Shown: positions 25,328-35,302 of the stretch, piece after piece
Layout: every line of letters starts with the position of its first letter
How positions within the stretch are numbered: position 1 is the first letter of the stretch
The notes under the pieces: generated by a model
The model's database searches: none
Seen by the model: only the letters and a program-made list of their open reading frames with translations
Told to the model about the DNA's origin: nothing
Made by a program: the position numbers and the translations under genes
Source: Fredinandcohnia humi
GTDB lineage: Bacteria > Bacillota > Bacilli > Bacillales > Bacillaceae_L
DNA length: 64,000 bases
Direction of reading: 5' to 3'
NCBI RefSeq assembly: GCF_001439915.1
Contig: NZ_LMBW01000001.1
Location: forward strand, 403,429 to 467,428

Positions 25328-26227
25328 ATGGGCAAAAAGTCATTAAAGCTTTTAATCACATGTGTAGGTGAGAATACACCTAAATATCATAAAAAAATAT
25401 TTACCCTATTTCAAACGATTAACGTGTTTGGGGGGGAAATAGCAAAGGCAAAATTAGTGGCAAATTTTGTTGGATCAATAGATAAAGATATTCAATCACA
25501 GCTCGAGAATATAGGTGTAGAGGTGCGAATTGTACAGCCCTTCGATCCGAGATCTCCCCATTGCAATAAGTTACGGATGTTAGAGATCGAAGATGATTTT
25601 GATATCTTGATTGCTCTAGATTGTGATATCGCAGTGGTTCGTGATTTCTATAAGAAACTCTCTTTAGACTATTTCCAAGCCAAACCAGTTAATAACGATC
25701 CGCTCACCATCGAGCAATGGGACTACCTATTTTCATATTTTGACTTGAAATGTCCTAAAGAACGGGTCGAAACAACGGGAATAAATCAACTAGTAACTGT
25801 TCCTTATTTTAATAGTGGAGTCCTTGCTATACCGAAGCAATATATTAGTAGATTGCGTGAATCATGGGAAAAATATGCTCTCCTTTTGATGGATAATTAT
25901 CATAATATGGGAGATATCGCTAAGCGTAAATATTTTGCAGATCAGCATTCCTTAGCCCTTGCTTTAGTAGCAGAAAACATTCCATTTAAAACATTTCCAG
26001 TAGAAATGAACTTTTCCACACCAACTAAAATGAAGCCAAAATTATCTCCTAATAAAATGCATCCTTATATCATTCATTATCACAGATTTGTAGAGGATAA
26101 CGGTTTATTAATGAAAACAAGATTTAAATATAAAGTCCCAGATTCTTATATAAAAAAGGTGAATAAACTTATTAAAGGAAAAAAGGTGAATAAGATTATT
26201 AAAGGAAGAAAGGGGGAAAACAGATGA
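25328..26227 (+). CDS. GT-A fold glycosyltransferase with basic C-terminal repeats
   Basis: 299 residues from the ATG at 25328, which follows AAAGGAG; the earlier ATG at 25310 would place that site inside the gene. DCDIAV (about residue 96) is the DxD metal/nucleotide motif, and GINQLVTVPYFNSGVLAIP is typical of nucleotide-diphospho-sugar transferases. The C terminus repeats KVNKLIKGK and KVNKIIKGR, a polybasic tail. Overlaps the sulfotransferase gene behind it by ATGA, implying that the sugar it adds may be the one sulfated. Donor unknown. Confidence 0.78.
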   Translation: MGKKSLKLLITCVGENTPKYHKKIFTLFQTINVFGGEIAKAKLVANFVGSIDKDIQSQLENIGVEVRIVQPFDPRSPHCNKLRMLEIEDDFDILIALDCDIAVVRDFYKKLSLDYFQAKPVNNDPLTIEQWDYLFSYFDLKCPKERVETTGINQLVTVPYFNSGVLAIPKQYISRLRESWEKYALLLMDNYHNMGDIAKRKYFADQHSLALALVAENIPFKTFPVEMNFSTPTKMKPKLSPNKMHPYIIHYHRFVEDNGLLMKTRFKYKVPDSYIKKVNKLIKGKKVNKIIKGRKGENR

Positions 26228-27045
26228 GCCAAATAAAAAAAGACCTAATTGTAACAGGCATTCCCCGAGGCGGAACAACTCTAACAGCCGCTTTGATTGA
26301 CAGTTTAAATGACACCATTTGTTTAAGCGAACCAAACTGGCAAGGTAAATGGTTTTTTGAAGAGAAAAAGGCAAGAAAGCTAGTAAAGTTAGTAACTGAA
26401 GATTTTAATGTAATTAGGGAAAAAATTCTGAAACAGGAACCTATTATTGATAAGCGAAATAGCGATGGAACACCAGTTACAAATTACTTTGGTTCGCAAA
26501 GAAAAGGGCCAAAGCAAAAAAACAAGCCAAAGTTAAAGCGGAGTATTACTTTTCCGGTAAAAGATGAGAATTTCACATTAGGTATGAAACATAATGCACA
26601 TTATACAAGTATTCTTCCGGAACTAATTCAAACAGATCAATTCTCTATTATTGCTGTTATGAGACATCCAGTTCCCACTATTTTGTCTTGGTTATCTTTA
26701 AATTTGCCAATTAGTAAGGGAAAGCTGCCGGCGGGAGAGGGGGTGTGGGCTGAACTTAGGGAAATTACTGATTCAAATGATCAGCTATTAACTAAACAGG
26801 TCCGTATTTATGACTTATTTTGCCAAAGATATATGGAGCTAGAGAAGCAGATTCAGCTTCTTAAATACGAAGATATTGTGAAAAGTCCTTCCATATTGGA
26901 AGAGTTAACAGGTCAGACATATGAAAGAGAACTTAATTTAGACAATAGGAATCGAAGCAAAATTTATGATTATCGGATGGAAGATTCGATACATGAAGAA
27001 ATTACTCGTCATGCTCCTCATGCATTGAAGCTATATCCTTTATAA
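26224..27045 (+). CDS. PAPS-dependent sulfotransferase family protein
   Basis: 273 residues. The N-terminal 5'-phosphosulfate loop is GIPRGGTTLTAAL (about residues 13-25) and the 3'-phosphate-binding segment VMRHPVPTILSW is at about 139-150; LLKYEDIV resembles the later core of the fold. Expected reaction: sulfate from PAPS to a hydroxyl on a glycan. Start overlaps the preceding glycosyltransferase. A second sulfotransferase of a different subfamily follows 22 bp later. With sat and php-cysC in the same locus, the cofactor supply is encoded locally. Confidence 0.8.
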   Translation: MSQIKKDLIVTGIPRGGTTLTAALIDSLNDTICLSEPNWQGKWFFEEKKARKLVKLVTEDFNVIREKILKQEPIIDKRNSDGTPVTNYFGSQRKGPKQKNKPKLKRSITFPVKDENFTLGMKHNAHYTSILPELIQTDQFSIIAVMRHPVPTILSWLSLNLPISKGKLPAGEGVWAELREITDSNDQLLTKQVRIYDLFCQRYMELEKQIQLLKYEDIVKSPSILEELTGQTYERELNLDNRNRSKIYDYRMEDSIHEEITRHAPHALKLYPL

Positions 27046-27067
27046 AATTTGATAAGAAGGTGGATAT

Positions 27068-27811
27068 ATGATAAAAAAAAATGAAAAAAACAAGTTTTTA
27101 TTATTTATGCATATACCTAAAACAGGAGGTCAGTCACTAAGAGGTGTTATTAAGAAACAATATGAATTATCCGAAACATTTAGATGCCCATTTATGGAAG
27201 AAAAAGTATTGGAACTTACAGAGGGATATAGGAATAGTTTAAAATTTATATATGGACATTTCTTATTTGGTGCACATGAATATTTTCCGAAACCATTTAC
27301 CTATATTTCAATGATGAGAGATCCTGTAGAACGATTTATTTCAGCTTATTACCATATTAAACGTGTCCCAACAAATCGGTGGCATGAAAAGGTCAAAAAT
27401 TTAACTCTTGAAGAGTTTATAGATAGCGATGATTTTAATTTACAAGCTGAGCCCAATATTCAAACACGCTTTTTTTGTGGCAAAGAACCAATGAGTCTGG
27501 AAACAGCGAAGAAAAACATGGAAGAATACTTTTCAATTGTAGGAATTACAGAATTATTTGGAGAATCTCTTTTTCTTATGAAAGAAGAATTTGATTGGAG
27601 AGATATTAATTACGAGACAAGGAATTCAGCTCCAAACCGACCGCGTCAAAAGAAAGTTTCAAAAGAAGTTTTGAACAAAATTGCAGAAAAAAATCATTTG
27701 GACATGGAGTTATATGAATATACAAAAAAACGATTGGAAGATAAAATCCAAGCAATGGATAATAAGAAGAAAAAGGAAATGAAGAAGTTTAAAGAAAGTC
27801 TAGGATTATAA
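27068..27811 (+). CDS. Sulfotransferase family 2-like protein (HS2ST type)
   Basis: 247 residues. FMHIPKTGGQSLRGVI is the 5'-phosphosulfate loop; SMMRDPVERFISAYYH is the 3'-phosphate site; GHFLFGAHEY lies between them, as in hexuronyl/hexosyl 2-O-type sulfotransferases. Soluble here, with no transmembrane anchor, unlike Golgi homologues. C-terminal Lys-rich helix. Paralogous to the gene at 44,532. Third gene of the 25.3-27.8 kb operon, followed by a terminator. Acceptor unknown. Confidence 0.88.
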   Translation: MIKKNEKNKFLLFMHIPKTGGQSLRGVIKKQYELSETFRCPFMEEKVLELTEGYRNSLKFIYGHFLFGAHEYFPKPFTYISMMRDPVERFISAYYHIKRVPTNRWHEKVKNLTLEEFIDSDDFNLQAEPNIQTRFFCGKEPMSLETAKKNMEEYFSIVGITELFGESLFLMKEEFDWRDINYETRNSAPNRPRQKKVSKEVLNKIAEKNHLDMELYEYTKKRLEDKIQAMDNKKKKEMKKFKESLGL

Positions 27812-27824
27812 TTACCAAACCATA

Positions 27825-27893
27825 AAAAGTTGAGGTGACAAATAAGAGAGCTCTACTCTTAGATGGGTCACTCTCAACTCTTTTATATAATAA
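27825..27893 (+). terminator. Probable terminator of the sulfotransferase operon
   Basis: Stem GTTGAGGTGAC with GTCACTCTCAAC across a long loop, then TCTTTTATAT. Weaker than others because of loop length. Confidence 0.5.
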
Positions 27894-28018
27894 ATAAAGC
27901 ACATTCTATCAGGCTTTCATTGGAAATTACCATGTAACTACTGAATGAATGTGCAAATTTTGATTAATTGGATATTTACAAAGAGAGATATCATAGTGAA
28001 GAACTGCCTAAGGGAAAT

Positions 28019-28801
28019 TTAATACCAAATATGCATAAAAAGTTTAAACCCACTGACAAAAATAATTATAACAATCAAAATTCGTAAAAAAAATGAAGGA
28101 ACTCTTTTTGTAAGTTTACTTCCGATAATTGCTCCCGGAATCGATCCGCATAATAGATTAATGGTTAAGTAATAATCGATATGACCATATATGGCCATAA
28201 GGATACCGGTAAATAGTACAAGGAAAAAAGCGTGAACAACATCAGTTCCTACTACTTCAGAAGATTTTAGATTATAGAAGTACAAAATAAAAAGAGCAAA
28301 TAGACTTCCTGCACCCACAGAAGTAATCCCGACAACTGCTCCTATTATTAACCCAGAGAGAATGGTGATATTCCGTTTTTCTTTTGAAGATTTATTTTTC
28401 CAATGGTTACTAATGTCTTTAAAGAATATGAGCTGAGTCAAAGAAATTGCGGAAACAACGATTAGGATCGATCCTAACAGAAACAAAATTAATCTTTCAT
28501 TGTAGTACTCAGATAGAAAGAAGTAAAAAATGATATTTGCAATTACTCCTCCTGGTATACTACCAATAGCTAAATATTTTAATAATTGGAAGTTTACAGT
28601 CTTTTGTTTAATGTGCTGAATTGAACCAAATAATTTTGTAATTGTGTTATAAGCAAAGTCTGTTCCAATTGCTATTACAGGCTGAATACCAAAAAAGATT
28701 AGAAAAGGTGTTAGTAAAGAAGCACCGCCAACTCCTGTCAATCCGACTAATCCACCTACTAGGAAACCGATAATAATAAACTCTATACTCAATATATCCA
28801 C
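28019..28801 (-). CDS. TSUP (TauE/SafE) family anion transporter
   Basis: 260 residues with about eight hydrophobic segments in two repeated halves: GLVGLTGVGGASLLTPFLIF and, later, GAVVGITSVGAGSLFALFIL. AIGTDFAYN and VVGTDVVHA are the paired family motifs. TSUP members carry sulfite, sulfate, thiosulfate or organosulfonates. It lies next to decayed php, sat, ugd and galU copies, and a truncated homologue ends the intact sulfate operon at 10.9 kb, so this gene may now supply that role. Sulfate uptake for PAPS or sulfite export are both possible. Confidence 0.85.
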   Translation of the reverse strand: MDILSIEFIIIGFLVGGLVGLTGVGGASLLTPFLIFFGIQPVIAIGTDFAYNTITKLFGSIQHIKQKTVNFQLLKYLAIGSIPGGVIANIIFYFFLSEYYNERLILFLLGSILIVVSAISLTQLIFFKDISNHWKNKSSKEKRNITILSGLIIGAVVGITSVGAGSLFALFILYFYNLKSSEVVGTDVVHAFFLVLFTGILMAIYGHIDYYLTINLLCGSIPGAIIGSKLTKRVPSFFLRILIVIIIFVSGFKLFMHIWY

Positions 28802-28948
28802 TCCAATAAATTATTCACTTTTTATACACAAACTATTTAACAATATTTTATCCCCCTAATTGTTTGGAAGATTTTAAAAGTGTAAAACATCATATGCGGA
28901 CTGCAATTGAAGTGAATGGACAAATTTCACTACTTTGTAATGAAATTT

Positions 28949-29273
28949 AGAGGGGTAAGCTATCAATCTGTCTTTGACAACTATTTAGCTGAAATAAAGC
29001 CATGCGCAATTGATAAAAAAATAATCCTATCAGAAGAAGGAATTCGTCTTATCCGTAACTCAAAAGGAGTAACAGTTTTGGCACATCCTGTATATTTAAC
29101 TGAGGAAATGGTACATGAGTTATTTCTGGCACCGTAATCATAATGAGAAAGGTATAATGAAATTTAATAGGATCGCGGAAGAATACAATTTGCTAAAAAC
29201 TGGAGGATCGGATTTTCATTCTGATGAGCATCAATTAGCGGATTTTGGATATACGTCCAGAACAATCATCTAA
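28949..29273 (+). pseudogene. Decayed PHP phosphatase (second php copy)
   Basis: GVSYQSVFDNYLAEIKPCAI, then VTVLAHPVYL, match the PHP half of the fusion at 11-12.6 kb (GYVSDYQTVFDNFLADGKPC, AVLAHPLLI). A frameshift near 29,110 moves the rest (WHRNHNEKG, then LLKTGGSDFHSDEH) to another frame ending at 29273. The N-terminal metal motifs are gone and no kinase domain follows. Confidence 0.8.
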
Positions 29274-29372
29274 TGATTAATAAGTATATTTATAGAAAAA
29301 TGATTCCTATGTCTAGTCCTTTCTTTCCGCCAATGAATATATTGTGGTGATGGGAAGGGGGGGGACGACAGA

Positions 29373-29519
29373 ATGGCAGAAGAAAAGAAAATGGAAAACA
29401 AAAAGAAGGAAAAAAAGCAAAAGGTAAACGAGAAAAATAAGGAAAAGCAAGCTGAAAGAAAGAAGAAAAGAGAAGAGGGTAAAGTGGAAAGACAAGAAAA
29501 GAAAAAAGAAGAAAAATAG
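29373..29519 (+). CDS. 48-residue Lys/Glu-rich small protein
   Basis: Starts ATG behind a G-rich ribosome site. After MAEEKKMENKKKEKKQKVNE the remainder is almost entirely Lys, Glu, Arg and Gln, a single charged helix. A terminator follows at 29,541. It resembles the 58-residue gene at 23,794 and the tail of the glycosyltransferase at 32,275. No function known; retention of an open frame amid pseudogenes is notable. Confidence 0.55.
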   Translation: MAEEKKMENKKKEKKQKVNEKNKEKQAERKKKREEGKVERQEKKKEEK

Positions 29520-29540
29520 TTACTCAGGAAAACTGACGCG

Positions 29541-29577
29541 AGCGAGTTGTTTTCGTGTGAAAGCAACTCGCTTCTTT
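29541..29577 (+). terminator. Terminator of the Lys-rich small gene
   Basis: AGCGAGTTG with CAACTCGCT, then TCTTTG. Confidence 0.72.
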
Positions 29578-29614
29578 GGGACGTCAGAGAATACTTACAA
29601 AGGAATGATGAAAA

Positions 29615-29957
29615 TTGTATACTAATATACCTCATGGTGGGGCTTTGGTCAATCGCACCAATCCTGATATCGACTACACCTTACACCACCAGGAGGTAGA
29701 AATCGATTCTATGGCATTATCTGATCTAGATTTACTTGCAAATGGTGCATATAGTCCGTTAAAGGGGTTTGTTGGATTAAACGATTATCAACATATTTTA
29801 AACAATATGAGGCTATTAAACGGATTAATATGGAGTATTCCTATTACCTTGCCAGTTACAGAAAAAGTTTGCACCTGATGGTGTATGTCACTGTTGATCT
29901 TACACATCCAGGTGTCAAAAAGCTTTTTAGTAGGGGGAATATATATTTAGCTGGTTG
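29615..29957 (+). pseudogene. Decayed sulfate adenylyltransferase (second sat copy)
   Basis: The N terminus PHGGALVNR, SDLDLLANGAYSPLKGFV, NNMRLLNGLIWSIPITLPV matches Sat. A stop follows at 29878. A downstream frame, VYVTVDLTHPGVKKLFSRGN, matches LVYQTTDEKHPGVAKLLSQG of the intact enzyme. All catalytic motifs beyond about residue 150 are missing. Confidence 0.85.
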
Positions 29958-29965
29958 ATACTATG

Positions 29966-30361
29966 TCAAGAAAATGGACAAAATAAATTGAGATTTTTTA
30001 AATGTTCACTACCGCGCTTCGCTTGGATAATTCGGTCGGCAAACATTGCATCCTGAATCGCCGATCCTTGCCTTAAAAATTCAGGGATCGATACCAGTTT
30101 TACTCTAAACCCGCAATAAATCTCAAGCATATTTATAATAGAAACATTCGTTCCAACTGGAACGGTACTTTTTATAACCACGATGGTATTTTTCTTCAAG
30201 TAAATAGAAATATCAATTGCAGCATTCTTAAGATACGTTAAATCTACAGTACCATCTTCCCCTTTATTTATATCAATGCACATGACGTGATGCCCAATTT
30301 CGGACAAACAAACAACTGTAGATAGTCCTACATAGCCTGTGCCTAAAACCGCTATTCTCAT
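29966..30361 (-). pseudogene. Decayed UDP-glucose dehydrogenase (internal deletion, truncated)
   Basis: Begins MRIAVLGTGYVGLSTVVCL behind AGAGATGG, jumps from IDIN directly to EDGTVDLTYL (about 75 residues lost), keeps STVPVGT and PEFLRQGSA, then ends without the catalytic Cys domain. Related to the intact enzymes at 14.3 and 47.3 kb. Confidence 0.85.
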
Positions 30362-30454
30362 ATCAATCCATCTCTCTTTTAGTATATTGAAATGGTATTT
30401 CCTCATTTACTTCATGTAAGTAATCTATTCCAGATCGCCGTATATTCTCCCTAT

Positions 30455-30820
30455 TTAAGGAAAAGTCGTTATTGCCTTAATAAAACCAATCTTATCGCAA
30501 ATATCATAACGTCGTCGCTCGAAATTATATTCCAAAACGGCATGTTGTTTAATCAGTTCATTGATGGCATCTGTTAATTGTAATTCATCCCCTTGTCTGG
30601 CAGGGATAGTCTCTAAAATTTCAATAATCTCATGATTCGAAATATATCGGCCCATTATTGCATATCTAGATGGTTCCTCTTCTTTTTTCAGCTTTTCCGC
30701 AAATGAATGAATTTGGAAAAGTTCCGATTCAATTGCGTTACCTTTTGGCTGTGCTTCTGTGGCTGGTAAAAACCGTGTCCCAAGGCTAGATGCTGGGATA
30801 ATAGCCTTGCGGATTTCCAT
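30455..30820 (-). pseudogene. Decayed GalU/GtaB (in-frame internal deletion)
   Basis: 121 residues: an N terminus with IPASSLGTRFLPATEAQPKG, then a jump to EPSRYAIMGRYI and GDELQLTDAINELI of the C-terminal third. About 150 central residues, including the metal Asp, are absent. It carries the canonical FLPAT motif, so it comes from a different GalU lineage than the two intact paralogues here. Confidence 0.85.
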
Positions 30821-31177
30821 ATGCTGTCTCCTTTCAACTGCTTTTTAATCCTTTATATGCGTATGGACATCTTCCCGTCACGTTAATAACCTACTAAAAT
30901 GACACATTATCTACTTTTCAATAAAAATGAATACTCTCTTACCTATTAAGGGAATTTCAGTTGGACGTAAACAAATGCGGTACATTCTAATAAAATACAT
31001 TTCTTTATCTTTGAATCCTTTCAATTTTAATCCGCTTATTCCCCTTACATTTTTTTAGATTAAGCATATTAATAATTAAGAACTTGAACTTGTTTTTATG
31101 AGTTTGATATTTTTCAAATAGCCTTTCATTAATAATCTGTAAAGGTATAAGGTGCTCGGGAAAGGAGTAATGATACA
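30821..31177. other. Intergenic 357 bp upstream of the CotS operon
   Basis: AT-rich; divergent leader between the galU remnant and the cotS-like gene. I see no gene and no convincing promoter match beyond the ribosome site AAAGGAG at its right end. Confidence 0.4.
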
Positions 31178-32278
31178 TTGGAGAATCAAGTTATTGTTCC
31201 ATGGGAAGTGGACGAACTAACTCAAGGAGAATTTTATGTTCCAGACTATATCATAGATATTGGAGTAGAAGTTCTTAAACAATACAATCTAAAAGTTAAT
31301 AGTATTCAAGTTGTCACAACTAAGCCGGACAAAGGTGGAGCTATTTGGAAGTTGGAGACCAATTCAGGACCAAAAAGTTTTAAACTTCTCCATCGGAGAC
31401 CTACGAGAAGTATGTTTAGTCTTGGTGCCCAAAGATATTTGGTGGATGTAAAAAAAGCAAGGGTACCAGGGATTATCACATCCAAATCAGGCGAGGATTA
31501 TGTCCTAGCCGGAGGAAAGTTATGGTTTGTTGCGGAATGGATTGAACCACTAACTCCTGCAACAAAGGATTTAGAAGGCGCAAAACAACTTTGTTATGCA
31601 CTTGGTGAATTTCATCAATTAACTCAGGGGTATGTACCTCCCGCTGGTGCTGAAGTAGCATCGAGATTGTATAAATGGCCAAAAAGCTACAATAAAATCT
31701 TAACGAAAATGGATTGGTTCCGAAATGTAGCAAAAGCTTATAGTTCTATGCCCGCAAGTCAGGACCTATTAAATGTTGTCGATCTATTTGAAGATCAAGC
31801 AAGGAGAAGTGTCGAAGTACTTAATCAGTCAAAATACTTTGAACTAATAAAACTTGGAAATAAAAATTGGGGGCTGGTGCACCAAGATTACGGATGGTCT
31901 AATGGTCAAATGGGGTCAAATGGTATGTGGATTATTGACCTAGATGGGGTAGCTTATGATCTTCCAATTCGTGATTTAAGGAAACTGATTACGGGTACCA
32001 TGTCCGATTTATTTATGTGGGATGTAAAGTGGATGCGTGAAATGATTCAAGCTTATCACGAGGCTAATCCAATCAGTCCAGAACTATATGACATCTTAAT
32101 GATTGATATGTCACTTCCTAATGAATTTTATAAAAATGTTAAAGAAGTACTTTATGAACCAGAAATATTCTTAAATGAAACAACCTCTCAACTAATTAGA
32201 ACAATTGTCGATACTGATCAATCCAAGTGGCCGGCATTAAAAGAAATTCAAAACGATTGGAGGAATAAGCAAGCATGA
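31178..32278 (+). CDS. CotS-family spore coat protein (aminoglycoside-phosphotransferase-like kinase)
   Basis: 366 residues. Kinase-like: SFKLLHR nucleotide-site Lys, catalytic loop VHQDYGWSNGQM (His-x-Asp-x4-Asn) and IIDLDGVAYDLPIRDL metal Asp. CotS, CotI and YtaA of B. subtilis are inner/outer coat proteins of this family. TTG start behind AAAGGAG. It overlaps the glycosyltransferase gene by ATGA, and that one overlaps an epimerase gene by ATGA, forming a tight three-gene operon like B. subtilis cotS-cotSA plus ytcB. Whether the fold phosphorylates a sugar is unproven. Confidence 0.85.
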   Translation: MENQVIVPWEVDELTQGEFYVPDYIIDIGVEVLKQYNLKVNSIQVVTTKPDKGGAIWKLETNSGPKSFKLLHRRPTRSMFSLGAQRYLVDVKKARVPGIITSKSGEDYVLAGGKLWFVAEWIEPLTPATKDLEGAKQLCYALGEFHQLTQGYVPPAGAEVASRLYKWPKSYNKILTKMDWFRNVAKAYSSMPASQDLLNVVDLFEDQARRSVEVLNQSKYFELIKLGNKNWGLVHQDYGWSNGQMGSNGMWIIDLDGVAYDLPIRDLRKLITGTMSDLFMWDVKWMREMIQAYHEANPISPELYDILMIDMSLPNEFYKNVKEVLYEPEIFLNETTSQLIRTIVDTDQSKWPALKEIQNDWRNKQA

Positions 32279-33708
32279 ATATTTTAATGATAGCTACTGA
32301 AAAGCTCCCTGTACCTCCTATCCTAGGAGGGGCAATTCAAACGTATATTTCAGGAAGCCTGCCACACCTAGCAAAGTCATATAATATTACTGTTTTAGGA
32401 ATAACGGACCCATCGCTTCCAAATGAAGAAATCAAAGATGGAATTAAATATGTCAGAGTACCAGGAAAATTATTAGAACTCTATCAACAGGGTATTGTTC
32501 GATTTTTAGCCTACAATTCCTTTGACATTATTCATATTTTTAATCGTCCTCGTCTTGTCATGCCGATTCGAAGTATTGCACCTCAATCCAAAATTATCCT
32601 TAGCATGCACAATGATATGTTCAATCTTGAAAAAATTGATCCAAATGAAGCAAATTCAGCAATAAATGAAGTCTCTATGATCATTACAATCAGTAACTAT
32701 GTGGGGAATGTCATCCGAAACCTCTATCCTCAGGCATCATCAAAGCTCCGAACTATTTATTCAGGCGTAGATTCCGAAAGATTTTTACCAGGTCATCATT
32801 CAAAAATGGAATCTATTCGAAACCGACTTCGTAAAGAACATGGCTTAGACGATAAGACTGTGATCCTATTTGCAGGAAGACTTTCCGCAAACAAAGGAGT
32901 AGATCGTATATTTCGGGCATTACCGCTGCTTACAAAAAAATTCAAAAACTTAGCCTTAGTTGTAGTAGGAAGTAATTGGTTTAGTCAGAACAAAGTAACC
33001 GATTATGTAGCCTATATTAGATCTTTAGCGAAACAACAAGCCATTCCAGTTGTGACGACAGGCTTTGTATCACCAGCTGAAATTCAAAATTGGTTTGCGG
33101 CTGCCGATTTATTTGTTTGTACTTCCCTTTGGCAAGAACCACTAGCACGAGTTCATTACGAAGCAATGGCTGCGGGCCTTCCTATTGTGACAACGGCAAG
33201 AGGGGGAAACCCAGAGGTAATTAAATTAGGGGAAAATGGGTTTGTAATCGAGGATCCAGAAGATCCAGCAAATTTTGCAGTTAAAATTTCTGAAATATTA
33301 TCAAATAAATCATTAATGCAAAGTATGGGGAAAAGAGGAAGAGAACTTGCTGTAAGCAATTATAATTGGTCACGAGTAGCACATGAAATTATGGAAGTTT
33401 GGGGGCTTACACCAAAAATGCCTCTTCCTACACCACTGCCAGATGGATATGTTGCCCCAGAAGTCGAAAGTTACCAAAATTTTATTCCTCCAATTAGCGA
33501 ATATGAAGAGGTACCCGTTAGTTTGCAAACAAACCTATTACTAACAGATGAATTGAATGATGAAAAGGAGAAAAAGAAGAAGAAAAAGAAGAAGAGAATG
33601 AAGTACAAAGACAAAGACAAAAAAGGGAAACACAAAAAGAAGAAGAAGGATAAAGAAGCTAAGAAGAGAGAACTAAAAGGTAAAAAAGGATCGAATAGAA
33701 GACGATGA
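32275..33708 (+). CDS. CotSA-like family 4 glycosyltransferase with Lys-rich tail
   Basis: 477 residues, GT-B. The N-terminal acceptor domain starts [20 protein letters not shown]; the donor domain has [15 protein letters not shown] and the E-x7-E motif [16 protein letters not shown], then [13 protein letters not shown]. Residues about 425-477 are almost pure Lys/Arg/Asp/Glu ([20 protein letters not shown] and onward), absent from ordinary GT4 enzymes; the simple-sequence DNA is purine-rich. Coupled by ATGA overlaps to CotS-like and epimerase genes. Probable coat-associated transferase; the tail may tether it to acidic polymer or coat. Confidence 0.87.
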   Translation: MNILMIATEKLPVPPILGGAIQTYISGSLPHLAKSYNITVLGITDPSLPNEEIKDGIKYVRVPGKLLELYQQGIVRFLAYNSFDIIHIFNRPRLVMPIRSIAPQSKIILSMHNDMFNLEKIDPNEANSAINEVSMIITISNYVGNVIRNLYPQASSKLRTIYSGVDSERFLPGHHSKMESIRNRLRKEHGLDDKTVILFAGRLSANKGVDRIFRALPLLTKKFKNLALVVVGSNWFSQNKVTDYVAYIRSLAKQQAIPVVTTGFVSPAEIQNWFAAADLFVCTSLWQEPLARVHYEAMAAGLPIVTTARGGNPEVIKLGENGFVIEDPEDPANFAVKISEILSNKSLMQSMGKRGRELAVSNYNWSRVAHEIMEVWGLTPKMPLPTPLPDGYVAPEVESYQNFIPPISEYEEVPVSLQTNLLLTDELNDEKEKKKKKKKKRMKYKDKDKKGKHKKKKKDKEAKKRELKGKKGSNRRR

Positions 33709-34718
33709 ATGTTTTAGTGACAGGGGCGGCTGGATTTATTGGGTTTCATCTTTCTAAACGTTTGTTAGATGAAAATTATCATGTTATCGGTGTAGATAAT
33801 TTAAATGAATATTACGATGTTCGGTTAAAGAAGGACCGGTTAAATATACTGAAAAAAAACACTAATTTCGAATTTTATAAAATAGATTTGGCAAATAAAG
33901 AATCACTAATACAAATATTTGAAAATAGATCAATAAGTATTGTAATCAATTTGGCAGCTCAAGCTGGTGTCCGTTATAGTCTTTACAATCCTTATTCTTA
34001 CGTTCATTCAAATATAGTTGGGTTTATAAATATTTTAGAGGCTTGCAGGCACTATCAAGTAGAGCACTTAATTTATGCATCTTCGAGTTCCGTTTATGGA
34101 GCAAATTCAAACATTCCATTCTCTACAAAAGACTCTACTAATCATCCGGTAAGTATATATGCTGCTACAAAAAAAGCAAATGAGTTAATGGCTCATTCGT
34201 ATAGCCATTTATTTAATATTCCAACCACAGGCCTTCGTTTCTTTACAGTGTATGGCCCTTGGGGAAGACCCGATATGGCTTATTATTCTTTTACTAAAGA
34301 TATTATAGAGGGGAATACTTTAAAAATATTTAATAATGGCGATATGAGCAGAGACTTCACTTTTATTGATGATATTGTGGAAGGAATCATTAAATTACTA
34401 GATTATCCACCCAAATACAATAATAATTGGGATAATAAAAAACCTGACCCGAGCTCAAGCTATGCCCCCTACAGGATTTATAATATTGGCAACAATAATC
34501 CCGTAAAGTTAATGGAATTTATCCATATATTGGAGAAGCTAATTGGCAAAAAAGCAATAATAGAATTAGTACCTATGCAGCCAGGAGATGTTAAAGAGAC
34601 CTATGCAGATATTACAAGTTTGCAGCAGGATGTAGGCTTCCATCCTGCTACACCATTAGAAATAGGATTAAGTCAATTTGTAGATTGGTATAAAAAATAT
34701 CATCTAAAGGAAAAATAA
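33705..34718 (+). CDS. UDP-glucuronate 4-epimerase-like NAD-dependent epimerase
   Basis: 337 residues, extended [18 protein letters not shown] binds [19 protein letters not shown] is the stretch typical of UDP-glucuronate epimerases, YASSSSVYG and YAATKKANE carry Ser and Tyr-x3-Lys, and [15 protein letters not shown] completes the family pattern. Converts UDP-glucuronate to UDP-galacturonate in well-studied homologues. Its substrate would come from the dehydrogenases at 14.3 or 47.3 kb. Last gene of the CotS operon. B. subtilis ytcB is the likely counterpart. Confidence 0.88.
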   Translation: MNVLVTGAAGFIGFHLSKRLLDENYHVIGVDNLNEYYDVRLKKDRLNILKKNTNFEFYKIDLANKESLIQIFENRSISIVINLAAQAGVRYSLYNPYSYVHSNIVGFINILEACRHYQVEHLIYASSSSVYGANSNIPFSTKDSTNHPVSIYAATKKANELMAHSYSHLFNIPTTGLRFFTVYGPWGRPDMAYYSFTKDIIEGNTLKIFNNGDMSRDFTFIDDIVEGIIKLLDYPPKYNNNWDNKKPDPSSSYAPYRIYNIGNNNPVKLMEFIHILEKLIGKKAIIELVPMQPGDVKETYADITSLQQDVGFHPATPLEIGLSQFVDWYKKYHLKEK

Positions 34719-35243
34719 TTTCCTCAAATTATTAAAGGGAAAACTTACCACATTAACTGTAACTCCGTTTTTTTTAAACGGTGTGAATGGAACGAAAGAT
34801 TCCGATTTTCTGTTGAATGAGTTGAGCCAAATGGAAAAGTTCCTTTAATGAAACAGCCCTATCCTCTACTAGAGAACGTACACCTCTTCTGTATGGTAGT
34901 GATTTCTAGTCAATCTCACTTCACCATACATTGAAGTGTTATTTCCTTTTTTTATCGTTTGTCGAAGAACAAAATAAAATTAAAACCAAACCTTAGAGGC
35001 CCAACCTCTTAGTGTTATTTTTTATGAGCGAAAGTTTTGAAATATAAATTAAGTGATCTTCGTTAACCAATCAAAATAAAGACAGACCCCATAACCACCA
35101 TCGACATTTCCATTGCAGTCTTTGACATGAGTTTAAAAATATTCCATACAGCTTAGCAACGGCTACAGCAGTTGCTTTAGAAGAACTGCTTCCATGGTGC
35201 TGGATATATTAATGCACAAAAAGCAATCAAATAAATTTCACGT
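34719..35243. other. Intergenic 525 bp without a supported gene
   Basis: Contains a short hairpin CCGTTT-AAACGG (about 34,766-34,782) and an imperfect inverted repeat TGTATGGTAGTGA with TCACTTCACCATACA (34,891-34,932) that may act as a terminator for the operon. All frames are interrupted; no homologous remnant recognised. Confidence 0.4.
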
Positions 35244-35271
35244 AAAAACAGGCTCAAGGAGCCTGTTTTTA
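35244..35271. terminator. Symmetric terminator upstream of the coiled-coil gene
   Basis: AAAAACAGGCTC, AAG, GAGCCTGTTTTT: a perfect stem with A and T runs. No gene ends immediately before it, so it may be left from a lost gene. Confidence 0.75.
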
Positions 35272-35302
35272 TCATTTAATAGAATAATTGGAGGTGTGGT
35301 AT

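Noticed and set aside
29270-29635. 121-codon minus-strand frame rich in Phe/Ser/Leu
   Set aside because: It is the antisense of the Lys/Glu-rich small gene at 29,373 and its terminator.
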